A stretch of 64,000 nucleotides of DNA. Source: Nemopilema nomurai (lineage: Eukaryota; Cnidaria; Scyphozoa; Rhizostomeae; Rhizostomatidae). Positions 34,095 through 46,738 of this stretch are shown here, piece after piece; position 1 is the stretch's first letter; the number at the start of each line of letters is the position of its first letter. A program made the translations under genes and the position numbers. A model generated the notes under the pieces. The model was not told where the DNA came from. It saw nothing but the letters and a program-made list of their open reading frames with translations, and made no database searches. The stretch is taken from positions 2,604,001 to 2,668,000 of the forward strand of contig ML133499.1 of assembly GCA_003864495.1 (NCBI GenBank). The letters are read 5' to 3'.

Positions 34095-36239
34095 TTCTTC
34101 ATTTAAGTTTACTCAGCTCAGTTGTATGGTGCCATTGTGACTAAATCAGAAATGGAAAGGAGAATGACAGATTAAAACAAACTGCAAAAAAATGTTTGGA
34201 CAATTAATATTTAATTAGTATTATTTTACAATTGTTGTTAATTGCAATTGCTTTTAATTGGTTTATTGCAAATTCCTTTAGAAGTCTATTCCACTATTGA
34301 TGATTCATTAGCTAATATCCTTACAATTTAAGATACTTGCTTTTTAAGAATAACCTATGTAAGCTGCTTTTTAAGAATAACCTAATGAGATTTGCTCAGG
34401 AAAAGAGATAAAGTTCAATGGGTATATAAGATAAAATTAACAGAATAGGACTAATTTATTATCAAGCTGTCATGTCCATGCACATTTGTTTGTTAATGAA
34501 AATGTTGAAAATTATTGAAAAAAATCTAAGTGCTCTTACTTCCCAAAGCTTTCTTTTGTTAATGCACATTAATGTACTGTCACATTTTGCACTGAATACT
34601 TTGTTATATGCCTTTTTCAGTTTTTGTTCTGACATTGAAAGCTTAGTTGGGTAATACAGTTCAAAACTTGTTTTAGTTTTCAGTTGCTTTGAAAGAACAA
34701 GAATACCAACAGTTGCTTTAACCCTGCTATTTGACAAGAATGGCGAGCCATTGGTGAAGTATTCTGGTAAATAAATTTTGACAATCTAGGTTTAGATAAC
34801 TTGTCTACTGTAATTTGCCTTTTAATGATCATAATTCTTCTCAAGGAGCAACATGGTTTGATAAGTTCACAAAGGATGAAACTGTTCTTCAAAAGTTTTA
34901 TGAATGTGCGATAGAAGGAATGAAAAACTGCGATAGTAAAGAATCAGGTATGTTAACTCTCGTAACTAAAACATGTCCTGTTAATTTGAAAAAAAAACAG
35001 AAATCAGTTTAACCTGTTTGTCACAAAGATCTATCTTGTTTATTCTGAAAATGAATCGTATTTTGCTAGACAAATTATCCATATAGTTGTGCTTCTGCCC
35101 TCAAAAGTCTTCCTATTTTACGTCAAAATGAAACCGATATGGCAACTTTCCCAAAATAATTTTCCAGCTATGTCCTACGTACGTCCTACCGGATTTTAGC
35201 TGCAAGTAATACGTAAATTAAGTTTTGGTGTCTTTGATGCTAGTGAAAACTACGGTATTTAAACTACGGTAATCACTTACGGTAAATTTACCAAACGTAG
35301 TGCCTCTGCTATTCAAATGTAGACTTGGTACACAAGAACATGATAGACAATAAGTGGGAGAAGGCTAAAAACTCAAAGCATTCATGATTCTTGTATCCTT
35401 CTAAGCGAGAACAATCCTCTGCTCTTGACCACTTGATCGCTGTCGAATCATAAACTACCCGAACCACTGTACTCCGACTGTGGATTACAGGATTACAGAT
35501 TTGTGAATTCAACCACAACAAATTTTAGTTTAAAAAGCAGACAAGATTGAATTTGCACAAGCATATTTTAAATTGAAAATTGCAACCAGAGATGGTGGCA
35601 ACAGCAGTGAGTGGAGCCAGCAGCAAAGACTCGGCAACAAAGTATTTTCGCTGTCAGTACAGGATAAATGCAAACCAGCTTGTGAGATCACCAGGTTTTA
35701 CTGTTGGTTTTGTGCAAATATGTATTGGTACTGAATGATCCCAGATATTCAAGTAAAAAGTATGATGCACATAGGAAAGAGTATTTAAACCAGTTGGATG
35801 CTTTTTCAGCATCAACGCCACGATTTCTTTGTATTCTTATTACTGTTACTTGTTAGCTATTATTACTATTAATGATAAACGATAAATGATCAACGATTAA
35901 CTAACAAAATGATGTAATCTTTTATACTGAAGGCTATTACTTTGCCAGCAAATTATACGCAAGAAGTAACAGGAACTTTACCTAATTGTTCTGCACTTCA
36001 TTATTTTTTACTTTTCTTTACTTTTGCTTTATTTTTTACTACACTTTCCATTTTACTATAAAATTTACTTTTTTCTTCTAACAATCACCAGGTCAATAAT
36101 CAGTTTATTAATGTAATGTCATTATTTTAGTACAAATTTAAAGTTTAAGAAAAAATTCTAGCAACCATGTGTAATCGAATATGTATCCACCCGCTCATGC
36201 TGGAAAGTGTCGAACAGGCCTAGTTAGTGGCCATGTTCT

Positions 36240-36494
36240 GTGTATTTCCGACCCCCAAATGCTGGCCCTGAAAGAATAAGGGTCAGTGAGGTTGATGAGG
36301 TTCTATCCTCCTACATTAAGCGCTGCAAAGTAGATGACTCTCCTTCTCCTCCATTCGTTATAACGGCCAGTGAAGTAGTAGCAGAATTGTCTGCAGTAAA
36401 CAGAGAAGATAAAGAGGAGATTAAGGAGTTCATCAAGGTTATCATTTTATATGACTTGATTATAAACTACTTTTGGTTATTTATTGCTTCATAA
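36240..36494 (+). pseudogene. Unidentified exon with R-V-S-E-V-D-E-V, unit copy 3
   Basis: An open frame that reads PNAGPERIRVSEVDEVLSSY and continues through S-P-P-F-V-I-T-A-S-E to an E-E-I-K-E-F-I-K end. There an AAG/GTTATC could be a donor, and the residues after it look like intron. Composition and preservation in five copies suggest a coding exon of the + strand gene of the unit. I do not recognise the family. Confidence 0.4.
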
Positions 36495-37109
36495 TTGCAT
36501 CATTGAGCTTGCAACCAATTTAGAAAATAATCAACGTTGCAAGGAACTCAACGTTTCAAATCAGTGGCACAGGAAACTCTTTAATTTTCTATCGTAAAGC
36601 ATTGTAGAGCAAGTCATATTTGCCCACGTGCTTCGCAAAGCTTGAACCATCTGATCCACATAACAAACGCGTGTCAACTCGGCATTTTATAGAAAAGCAA
36701 ATGGCTGCCAGAAGATGTTCTTGCTTTTATTGACCTGCTGGGAAAGAAGGATTGGCAATGGGATTTCTAGCAGCAAATCTTAGATAGCATCCCAAAGCAT
36801 CAATCATTCCACCAGGAATCGTTGGGATACACCACAACCGAAGTCAATTTCTGGTTTCTAGAGGAATTCGTTATTTGTTATTTATTGATATCAATTTTTA
36901 TTTGATAAAGCAAAGTAAATTTTAACCATTGACATTCTTACATCCTGAATCGGAATTGAATTTTCAAGCTTATCTACTTATTTAGTACACAAAATTAATC
37001 TTTCATGTTTGCCTGACGTAAGTTTCTACAGCTGAAACACAAAAAACTTTCCAAATGAAACATGAATGAAACAGTTTTGATTAAGCCATTATCTTTGTGA
37101 TTTACCTAG

Positions 37110-37640
37110 GTTAATTTATCAAATACCCGTCGACATAAGGTCGTCCTACTTGCCAGTTCATATGAGTTCTGTGGATGGCAATTCGCTGTACCAAGCTGCT
37201 TCCACGCTATTGGCCGTGCATCAAATTGCTTAGCGTCAAGTACGGCATCGAGAAATTACCTTCTCGCCAAGGTAGTTGTTTTATGTTTTAAAAGCTTGAA
37301 TATTGTTCTTAAAGGCCCTTTTTTACAACCTTATCAGTAAACATTAATTGTAAACGAATACTGGACGATCGGATCCGAAACAAAAAATTAAAGATTATAA
37401 AAAAGTATATAAAAAAGTGTTTACTCAAACTGCAAATAACTTTTAGAGCCGAATTTGTCTGTTTTGTTCTCTCGTAAAGTCTCTTAAAGATTCTCATCAA
37501 TTTTATTAAAAATATACTTCTAGCTGAAAGAAATGTTCAAAACAGATGGAAAGTTGTTGAAAAGTATAACGAATGAAGGTATTGCAGCAATTAAGGATGG
37601 AGCGAGCATGGAGCAAGTCCTCAGGAGACCAAGAAGCAAT
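37110..37640 (+). pseudogene. Two phase-matched exons of unknown gene, unit copy 3
   Basis: The first exon reads R-R-H-K-V-V-L-L-A-S-S-Y-E-F-C-G-W-Q and continues without a stop for 54 codons between AG and GT borders. The second reads LKEMFKTDGKLLKSITNEG and on to R-R-P-R-S-N for 39 codons. Upstream, at about 36700-36880, a frame with P-E-D-V-L-A-F-I-D-L-L-G-K-K and one stop looks like another piece of the same gene. The phase-0 match and the even codon lengths are the evidence for coding origin. The function is unknown. Confidence 0.45.
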
Positions 37641-38133
37641 GTAAGCTATGTCTAAGATACTTTTACAATATAATTCCCACCTAAAACACTTGAAATAAAC
37701 AACCAACATGAAACAGTGGCGGAAATTTAGTCAACGATTGTCCAAAATAGACAAACTCGGATTTTTATCAAAATCAATATCTACTGATATAAAAGGTCAA
37801 CCGGTAACACTTTTGACAAGACGTACGTGATAACAGCATATATAGCTATTGTTTACTGGTTTCCTACAGCGGGAACACCATTCTCCTTAAGGCTACACCA
37901 TCCTCCTTAATTTACACCACTTTAAAATGTCTGAAACCAGAATGCCTTTGATTGATGACATGTGAGGTTCTTCTTTGATCTAACAGTATGAATTGAATTT
38001 TCAGCAATTCTGCAGCTCGTGCTCCTCTCAATTTCGCTGTCGGCAAACGTGATATCTGTATGACCTTTGCCTTCGTTATGCTACAAAATAGAGAATGAAT
38101 TTGCGGCTCTATCGCTAAGAGTACTGTGGTCGG

Positions 38134-38427
38134 TTGAAAAGTCAGGGCAGTATTCCGACCGCTTTTTCCCGCTCATGCAATCGACACAGGCAGAGTCACA
38201 TGAATGTGGAGCATTACACGGTGTGTATTTTGCACACAACATTGCCCCTGCCGACACCATCGCCTTATTTGATTTGTGCGCATTGCTTGACAAAATTTCA
38301 TAGCATTTGCGTTAGTCAAGAGGCAACAGAGCAAGTTAGCAAAGATGCTTGGTGTTGCGGCTGTCATATTTCCCATCAAGATCTTGATATGCGAGTCAAT
38401 GTTTTTTGTAATTTATTTACTTGTTGA
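38134..38427 (+). pseudogene. PHD-like finger exon, unit copy 3
   Basis: The frame ends with YLICAHCLTKFHSICVSQEA and then S-K-D-A-W-C-C-G-C-H. The spacing C-x2-C-x4-H-x2-C ... W-C-x-C/C-x2-C fits the last six zinc ligands of a PHD finger; the first C-x-C pair is uncertain. It closes the + strand gene of the unit. Transposon proteins with a terminal PHD finger are common in invertebrates, which supports a mobile origin. The run CACGGTGTGTATTTT just upstream is longer than in the other copies and changes the frame. Confidence 0.48.
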
Positions 38428-38498
38428 GAAAGCTATTAGAAATATGCAGCACAACTAACCCCAAGACTTTACACCTTGTTTAACTCCTCTTTAAGGAT

Positions 38499-39412
38499 CT
38501 AAAAAGTGGAATGTTGTATTTGTATCGATTTTGACAAAATTTGCATGGCTAATTGCATGGGTTGCATGGCTATTGCTTCAACACTTGGAAATGATTTCAA
38601 AAGAAGTGTTGCCATGTGAGTGACTTGTGATGTTGAAGAAGTAGTGGCACGCCGATTAGTATGGATATTATGGTAATCATCTATGAAAATCACCACCATA
38701 TGACCCTTTTCTGCTGCATGTTTAAAAAAATCAGTCACAGTTTTGCTATGCTTTGCAGCAATGCCTTTATTGGTGTTAATGACTGTGCCTGGGTGTGCTG
38801 TAAAACCCATATTATGGAGGGTTTCCATGCCTTTACTTGTAACCCCAAAGCCCCGAAGAGTCCTGGCAGTTGCCACTTGAAACCAGTTAGCCCTTTGCGA
38901 CTGACCATAGACAAGACTGTATATACTTGAAACAGCCCTTTTTTCGATCAATTTCTTTCTTTCAGCTGTTTGTCTGTCAGTTGACATAGCCTCTACTATC
39001 GTTTCAAAAATTGTCGTTGCCCCTGCATCATTACAAAGTTTTTTAAATTGAGCTGGATCAGTAGTTGGTTCACCATTTCACCAGACATTTGCAAACACTT
39101 TTCTTTTATTTTTGAAACTTGATATTTCAAATTAACTCCAGCATTACCAATTTCTTGCTGCACAAAATGACCATCTTCCTCCATTGTCTCAAAATCATTG
39201 TCTGTTTCTTGCGTGTCAGTTTCTTGGGAACTTAAGATGAGTTTTTGGCTGGTGTTACTTAGTGTCTCTGTAATTTCAGAATCATTTTCAATGTCAGAGC
39301 TCCCTTTTTCGTAACTTGGTGTCTCTTTCTTTTTCAAGATCTGTTTTAACTGGGCTGTTTCTTGCTGCTGTAATAGTGTAATATTGTAAATAACTTCCCT
39401 ATAGTGAGACAA
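38499..39412 (-). pseudogene. Unassigned transposon-like gene with I-D-D-Y-H-N-I-H motif, unit copy 3
   Basis: Two overlapping frames. The upstream one (39412 to about 39079) is a Gln/Lys helical start followed by a Ser/Thr/Glu/Asp-rich stretch. The downstream one, open from about 39077 to a stop at 38499, reads E-P-T-T-D-P-A-Q-F-K-K-L-C-N-D-A-G-A, then STDRQTAERKKLIEKRAVSS, then G-M-E-T-L-H-N-M-G-F and H-M-V-V-I-F-I-D-D-Y-H-N-I-H-T-N-R-R. The change of frame is the same in every copy, so it is either an old frameshift or an unseen junction. From memory, uncharacterised cnidarian and sponge proteins have this order (L-C ... S-T-x-R ... K-R-x-V ... I-D-D-x-x-N-I-H-T-x-R-R). I cannot place it in a named transposase superfamily; the acidic D-D may be catalytic, which is inference. 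Confidence 0.5.
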
Positions 39413-39622
39413 ACTCTTTGCTAGTGCTATGTAATAATTTTTTAAATAAAAAAAATGTACCTTATCAAAAAAATCTTTTCTCTCTTCAAGTTATTACATC
39501 AGAAAAATCAATGTCAAATGTTTTGCTTGGAATTAATTAATTGTGAGAAGAGTTGCATAAAAAATGTTTTGTATTTCCTCACAAACTTTGTGCTTTAGCT
39601 GCATTACAAAGACCACTCTAAA

Positions 39623-40090
39623 ATGTGGACACTAAAAACTAGAAAGATGTCCAAAAGTCATGCAAGATCTGTTTTATCTAATGCAAGAGAAAGATTTCAA
39701 CAAATTATATTGGAAGAGAATGCCAAAGGATATTGTCAGGAAACCCCAGTTGAAGTTGCTGTCAGCTGTGATGGCACTTGGAGCACATGAGACTTCACTG
39801 GGAACTTTAGATTTGGTTTAGCTACAAGTGTTGACAGTGGGCAAGTTTTAGATTTCGAGTTTCTCAGCAAAGTTTGTCCAGAGTGTAACAGAAATTTTGA
39901 CGCAGATGATGAATGGAGAGAGAAAACAGATTTGATTGCCTGGAACCATCATATAGCTGACCAACAAATGTAACGGCCCCAGATGGTGCAATGTGGCTTT
40001 GTTTGTGACATGATGCTTGTAGCTGGAGTATAAACTGCTTTGAATGCTTGTGAAACCATTCTTGGGCCAAGTCAAACACAAAAAAGTTGA
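39623..40090 (+). pseudogene. Mutator-like transposase fragment, unit copy 3
   Basis: From the ATG the frame reads S-N-A-R-E-R-F, then TPVEVAVSCDGTWST, a TGA, and F-R-F-G-L-A-T-S-V-D-S-G-Q-V-L-D-F-E-F-L-S-K-V-C-P-E-C. This matches the invertebrate Mutator-like transposase domain (V-S-x-D-G-T-W, G-x-V-L-D, L-S-K-x-C-x-x-C). A second stop (TAA) comes after I-A-D-Q-Q-M. In the next frame the family's N-x-x-G-x-x-G-A-M segment follows as N-V-T-A-P-D-G-A-M. The fragment is therefore an old pseudogene that was already dead before the array amplified. Confidence 0.62.
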
Positions 40091-40538
40091 TCCACTGGTT
40101 CTAATTTAGGTTTCGGGCCTCGTTTTTTCTAAGATGATACATCTGTTGATGTTGGTAGAGTTTCTGCTGCTTTTATCGTACTTTCATAAAATTTAATATT
40201 GTAACAATCTTCTCCTGGGTGTAAAAAAGAAAAAAGATTCTGAAATACCTGTACTTCAAGGCCTGTAGCTTTAATAAAGTATTCAGGAGATACAGTTTTT
40301 CCTTAGGGTTTCTAATTCCCTTGAGAAAAATATTTTCCCTTTCTATTTCACGTAATTCGTGTTTCATTCCTCCTTTCTCTTTCCTTAATTTCTCTATCTC
40401 CTCAGTATATCCAGCACACTTTTCACAACTGGAAATGTTATCATTTCCTGCGAACCCTACTACATCCTCAGTGGCAGTGTTATCACTCGAATCTTAACCA
40501 TTTGACTCAGAGATTTGTTAACTTGGCCTAAGTAAATT

Positions 40539-40745
40539 TCAATGATAAGTTGGGGCTTTGCGTGATTTCGATACGATCTTCTTAAATCTAAAGACGGATG
40601 GAATCGCACCAGTTATTAAAGTTTTTCTTCCATAGCCAGATGGTACTTTTATCTCACTGATTTTGAAGTGAAATTCACAGATAACAGTTGAAGTTGTGAC
40701 TTTGAAGGCATCTTCTTCGTCGTTTTTCCCATTTTCTGGTTCCAC
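40539..40745 (-). pseudogene. THAP half-domain exon, unit copy 4
   Basis: Same frame and residues as copy 3, with no private lesion noted. Confidence 0.5.
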
Positions 40746-42889
40746 TTCTTCATTTAAGTTTACTCAGCTCAGTTGTATGGTGCCATTGTGACTAAATCAG
40801 AAATGGAAAGGAGAATGACAGATTAAAACAAACTGCAAAAAAATGTTTGGACAATTAATATTTAATTAGTATTATTTTACAATTGTTGTTAATTGCAATT
40901 GCTTTTAATTGGTTTATTGCAAATTCCTTTAGAAGTCTATTCCACTATTGATGATTCATTAGCTAATATCCTTACAATTTAAGATACTTGCTTTTTAAGA
41001 ATAACCTATGTAAGCTGCTTTTTAAGAATAACCTAATGAGATTTGCTCAGGAAAAGAGATAAAGTTCAATGGGTATATAAGATAAAATTAACAGAATAGG
41101 ACTAATTTATTATCAAGCTGTCATGTCCATGCACATTTGTTTGTTAATGAAAATGTTGAAAATTATTGAAAAAAATCTAAGTGCTCTTACTTCCCAAAGC
41201 TTTCTTTTGTTAATGCACATTAATGTACTGTCACATTTTGCACTGAATACTTTGTTATATGCCTTTTTCAGTTTTTGTTCTGACATTGAAAGCTTAGTTG
41301 GGTAATACAGTTCAAAACTTGTTTTAGTTTTCAGTTGCTTTGAAAGAACAAGAATACCAACAGTTGCTTTAACCCTGCTATTTGACAAGAATGGCGAGCC
41401 ATTGGTGAAGTATTCTGGTAAATAAATTTTGACAATCTAGGTTTAGATAACTTGTCTACTGTAATTTGCCTTTTAATGATCATAATTCTTCTCAAGGAGC
41501 AACATGGTTTGATAAGTTCACAAAGGATGAAACTGTTCTTCAAAAGTTTTATGAATGTGCGATAGAAGGAATGAAAAACTGCGATAGTAAAGAATCAGGT
41601 ATGTTAACTCTCGTAACTAAAACATGTCCTGTTAATTTGAAAAAAAAACAGAAATCAGTTTAACCTGTTTGTCACAAAGATCTATCTTGTTTATTCTGAA
41701 AATGAATCGTATTTTGCTAGACAAATTATCCATATAGTTGTGCTTCTGCCCTCAAAAGTCTTCCTATTTTACGTCAAAATGAAACCGATATGGCAACTTT
41801 CCCAAAATAATTTTCCAGCTATGTCCTACGTACGTCCTACCGGATTTTAGCTGCAAGTAATACGTAAATTAAGTTTTGGTGTCTTTGATGCTAGTGAAAA
41901 CTACGGTATTTAAACTACGGTAATCACTTACGGTAAATTTACCAAACGTAGTGCCTCTGCTATTCAAATGTAGACTTGGTACACAAGAACATGATAGACA
42001 ATAAGTGGGAGAAGGCTAAAAACTCAAAGCATTCATGATTCTTGTATCCTTCTAAGCGAGAACAATCCTCTGCTCTTGACCACTTGATCGCTGTCGAATC
42101 ATAAACTACCCGAACCACTGTACTCCGACTGTGGATTACAGGATTACAGATTTGTGAATTCAACCACAACAAATTTTAGTTTAAAAAGCAGACAAGATTG
42201 AATTTGCACAAGCATATTTTAAATTGAAAATTGCAACCAGAGATGGTGGCAACAGCAGTGAGTGGAGCCAGCAGCAAAGACTCGGCAACAAAGTATTTTC
42301 GCTGTCAGTACAGGATAAATGCAAACCAGCTTGTGAGATCACCAGGTTTTACTGTTGGTTTTGTGCAAATATGTATTGGTACTGAATGATCCCAGATATT
42401 CAAGTAAAAAGTATGATGCACATAGGAAAGAGTATTTAAACCAGTTGGATGCTTTTTCAGCATCAACGCCACGATTTCTTTGTATTCTTATTACTGTTAC
42501 TTGTTAGCTATTATTACTATTAATGATAAACGATAAATGATCAACGATTAACTAACAAAATGATGTAATCTTTTATACTGAAGGCTATTACTTTGCCAGC
42601 AAATTATACGCAAGAAGTAACAGGAACTTTACCTAATTGTTCTGCACTTCATTATTTTTTACTTTTCTTTACTTTTGCTTTATTTTTTACTACACTTTCC
42701 ATTTTACTATAAAATTTACTTTTTTCTTCTAACAATCACCAGTCAATAATCAGTTTATTAATGTAATGTCATTATTTTAGTACAAATTTAAAGTTTAAGA
42801 AAAAATTCTAGCAACCATGTGTAATCGAATATGTATCCACCCGCTCATGCTGGAAAGTGTCGAACAGGCCTAGTTAGTGGCCATGTTCT

Positions 42890-43144
42890 GTGTATTTCCG
42901 ACCCCCAAATGCTGGCCCTGAAAGAATAAGGGTCAGTGAGGTTGATGAGGTTCTATCCTCCTACATTAAGCGCTGCAAAGTAGATGACTCTCCTTCTCCT
43001 CCATTCGTTATAACGGCCAGTGAAGTAGTAGCAGAATTGTCTGCAGTAAACAGAGAAGATAAAGAGGAGATTAAGGAGTTCATCAAGGTTATCATTTTAT
43101 ATGACTTGATTATAAACTACTTTTGGTTATTTATTGCTTCATAA
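42890..43144 (+). pseudogene. Unidentified exon with R-V-S-E-V-D-E-V, unit copy 4
   Basis: Same frame as copy 3. Confidence 0.38.
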
Positions 43145-43760
43145 TTGCATCATTGAGCTTGCAACCAATTTAGAAAATAATCAACGTTGCAAGGAACTCA
43201 ACGTTTCAAATCAGTGGCACAGGAAACTCTTTAATTTTCTATCGTAAAGCATTGTAGAGCAAGTCATATTTGCCCACGTGCTTCGCAAAGCTTGAACCAT
43301 CTGATCCACATAACAAACGCGTGTCAACTCGGCATTTTATAGAAAAGCAAATGGCTGCCAGAAGATGTTCTTGCTTTTATTGACCTGCTGGGAAAGAAGG
43401 ATTGGCAATGGGATTTCTAGCAGCAAATCTTAGATAGCATCCCAAAGCATCAATCATTCCACCAGGAATCGTTGGGATACACCACAACCGAAGTCAATTT
43501 CTGGTTTCTAGAGGAATTCGTTATTTGTTATTTATTGATATCAATTTTTATTTGATAAAGCAAAGTAAATTTTAACCATTGACATTCTTACATCCTGAAT
43601 CGGAATTGAATTTTCAAGCTTATCTACTTATTTAGTGCACAAAAATTAATCTTTCATGTTTGCCTGACGTAAGTTTCTACAGCTGAAACACAAAAAACTT
43701 TCCAAATGAAACATGAATGAAACAGTTTTGATTAAGCCATTATCTTTGTGATTTACCTAG

Positions 43761-44291
43761 GTTAATTTATCAAATACCCGTCGACATAAGGTCGTCCTAC
43801 TTGCCAGTTCATATGAGTTCTGTGGATGGCAATTCGCTGTACCAAGCTGCTTCCACGCTATTGGCCGTGCATCAAATTGCTTAGCGTCAAGTACGGCATC
43901 GAGAAATTACCTTCTCGCCAAGGTAGTTGTTTTATGTTTTAAAAGCTTGAATATTGTTCTTAAAGGCCCTTTTTTACAACCTTATCAGTAAACATTAATT
44001 GTAAAACGAATACTGGACGATCGGATCCGAAACAAAAAATTAAAGATTATAAAAAAGTATATAAAAAAGTGTTTACTCAAACTGCAAATAATTTTTAGAG
44101 CCGAATTTGTCTGTTTTGTTCTCTCGTAAAGTCTCTTAAAGATTCTCATCAATTTTATTAAAAATATACTTCTAGCTGAAAGAAATGTCAAAACAGATGG
44201 AAAGTTGTTGAAAAGTATAACGAATGAAGGTATTGCAGCAATTAAGGATGGAGCGAGCATGGAGCAAGTCCTCAGGAGACCAAGAAGCAAT
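43761..44291 (+). pseudogene. Two phase-matched exons of unknown gene, unit copy 4
   Basis: As in copy 3, but one base is missing near 44188 in the second exon, which shifts its frame. Confidence 0.42.
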
Positions 44292-44718
44292 GTAAGCTAT
44301 GTCTAAGATACTTTTACAATATAATTCCCACCTAAAACACTTGAAATAAACAACCAACAATGAAACAGTGGCGGAAATTTAGTCAACGATTGTCCAAAAT
44401 AGACAAACTCGGATTTTTATCAAAATCAATATCTACTGATATAAAAGGTCAACCGGTAACACTTTTGACAAGACGTACGTGATAACAGCATATATAGCTA
44501 TTGTTTACTGGTTTCCTACAGCGGGAACACCATTCTCCTTAAGGCTACACCATCCTCCTTAATTTACACCACTTTAAAATGTCTGAAACCAGAATGCCTT
44601 TGATTGATGACATGTGAGGTTCTTCTTTGATCTAACAGTATGAATTGAATTTTCAGCAATTCTGCAGCTCGTGCTCCTCTCAATTTCGCTGTCGGCAAAC
44701 GTGATATCTGTATGACCT

Positions 44719-45077
44719 TTGCCTTCGTTATGCTACAAAATAGAGAATGAATTTGCGGCTCTATCGCTAAGAGTACTGTGGTCGGTTGAAAAGTCAGGGC
44801 AGTATTCCGACCGCTTTTTTCCTCTTATGCAATCGACACAGCAGAGTCACATGAATGTGGAGCATTACACGGGTGTATTTTGCACACAACATTGCCCCTG
44901 CCGACACCATCGCCTTATTTGATTTGTGCGCATTGCTTGACAAAATTTCATAGCATTTGCGTTAGTCAAGAGGCAACAGAGCAAGTTAGCAAAGATGCTT
45001 GGTGTTGCGGCTGTCATATTTCCCATCAAGATCTTGATATGCGAGTCAATGTTTTTTGTAATTTATTTACTTGTTGA
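44719..45077 (+). pseudogene. PHD-like finger exon, unit copy 4
   Basis: Finger residues as in copy 3 (from about 44880). A base lost near 44841 breaks the upstream frame. Confidence 0.45.
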
Positions 45078-45148
45078 GAAAGCTATTAGAAATATGCAGC
45101 ACAACTAACCCCAAGACTTTACACCTTGTTTAACTCCTCTTTAAGGAT

Positions 45149-46061
45149 CTAAAAAGTGGAATGTTGTATTTGTATCGATTTTGACAAAATTTGCATGGCT
45201 AATTGCATGGGTTGCATGGCTATTGCTTCAACACTTGGAAATGATTTCAAAAGAAGTGTTGCCATGTGAGTGACTTGTGATGTTGAAGAAGTAGTGGCAC
45301 GCCGATTAGTATGGATATTATGGTAATCATCTATGAAAATCACCACCATATGACCCTTTTCTGCTGCATGTTTAAAAAAATCAGTCACAGTTTTGCTATG
45401 CTTTGCAGCAATGCCTTTATTGGTGTTAATGACTGTGCCTGGGTGTGCTGTAAAACCCATATTATGGAGGGTTTCCATGCCTTTACTTGTAACCCCAAAG
45501 CCCCGAAGAGTCCTGGCAGTTGCCACTTGAAACCAGTTAGCCCTTTGCGACTGACCATAGACAAGACTGTATATACTTGAAACAGCCCTTTTTTCGATCA
45601 ATTTCTTTCTTTCAGCTGTTTGTCTGTCAGTTGACATAGCCTCTACTATCGTTTCAAAAATTGTCGTTGCCCTGCATCATTACAAAGTTTTTTAAATTGA
45701 GCTGGATCAGTAGTTGGTTCACCATTTCACCAGACATTTGCAAACACTTTTCTTTTATTTTTGAAACTTGATATTTCAAATTAACTCCAGCATTACCAAT
45801 TTCTTGCTGCACAAAATGACCATCTTCCTCCATTGTCTCAAAATCATTGTCTGTTTCTTGCGTGTCAGTTTCTTGGGAACTTAAGATGAGTTTTTGGCTG
45901 GTGTTACTTAGTGTCTCTGTAATTTCAGAATCATTTTCAATGTCAGAGCTCCCTTTTTCGTAACTTGGTGTCTCTTTCTTTTTCAAGATCTGTTTTAACT
46001 GGGCTGTTTCTTGCTGCTGTAATAGTGTAATATTGTAAATAACTTCCCTATAGTGAGACAA
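45149..46061 (-). pseudogene. Unassigned transposon-like gene with I-D-D-Y-H-N-I-H motif, unit copy 4
   Basis: As in copy 3. The downstream 162-codon frame (45637-45149) is intact, but one C is missing near 45671, just upstream of it. Copy 5 ends before this gene except for its last few codons. Confidence 0.48.
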
Positions 46062-46270
46062 ACTCTTTGCTAGTGCTATGTAATAATTTTTTAAATAAAA
46101 AAATGTACCTTATCAAAAAAATCTTTTCTCTCTTCAAGTTATTACATCAGAAAAATCAATGTCAAATGTTTTGCTTGGAATTAATTAATTGTGAGAAGAG
46201 TTGCATAAAAAATGTTTTGTATTTCCTCACAAACTTTGTGCTTTAGCTGCATTACAAAGACCACTCTAAA

Positions 46271-46738
46271 ATGTGGACACTAAAAACTAGAAAGATGTCC
46301 AAAAGTCATGCAAGATCTGTTTTATCTAATGCAAGAGAAAGATTTCAACAAATTATATTGGAAGAGAATGCCAAAGGATATTGTCAGGAAACCCCAGTTG
46401 AAGTTGCTGTCAGCTGTGATGGCACTTGGAGCACATGAGACTTCACTGGGAACTTTAGATTTGGTTTAGCTACAAGTGTTGACAGTGGGCAAGTTTTAGA
46501 TTTCGAGTTTCTCAGCAAAGTTTGTCCAGAGTGTAACAGAAATTTTGACGCAGATGATGAATGGAGAGAGAAAACAGATTTGATTGCCTGGAACCATCAT
46601 ATAGCTGACCAACAAATGTAACGGCCCCAGATGGTGCAATGTGGCTTTGTTTGTGACATGATGCTTGTAGCTGGAGTATAAACTGCTTTGAATGCTTGTG
46701 AAACCATTCTTGGGCCAAGTCAAACACAAAAAAGTTGA
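46271..46738 (+). pseudogene. Mutator-like transposase fragment, unit copy 4
   Basis: Same fragment and same two stops as described for copy 3. Confidence 0.6.

Larger units (their letters stand above)
33867..40517. repeat. Tandem unit copy 3 (reference copy)
   Basis: The longest unit, 6,651 bp. It has the longest open frames and is used here to describe the unit genes. Small private changes include an extra G near 36091 and a lost A near 37351. Confidence 0.93.
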
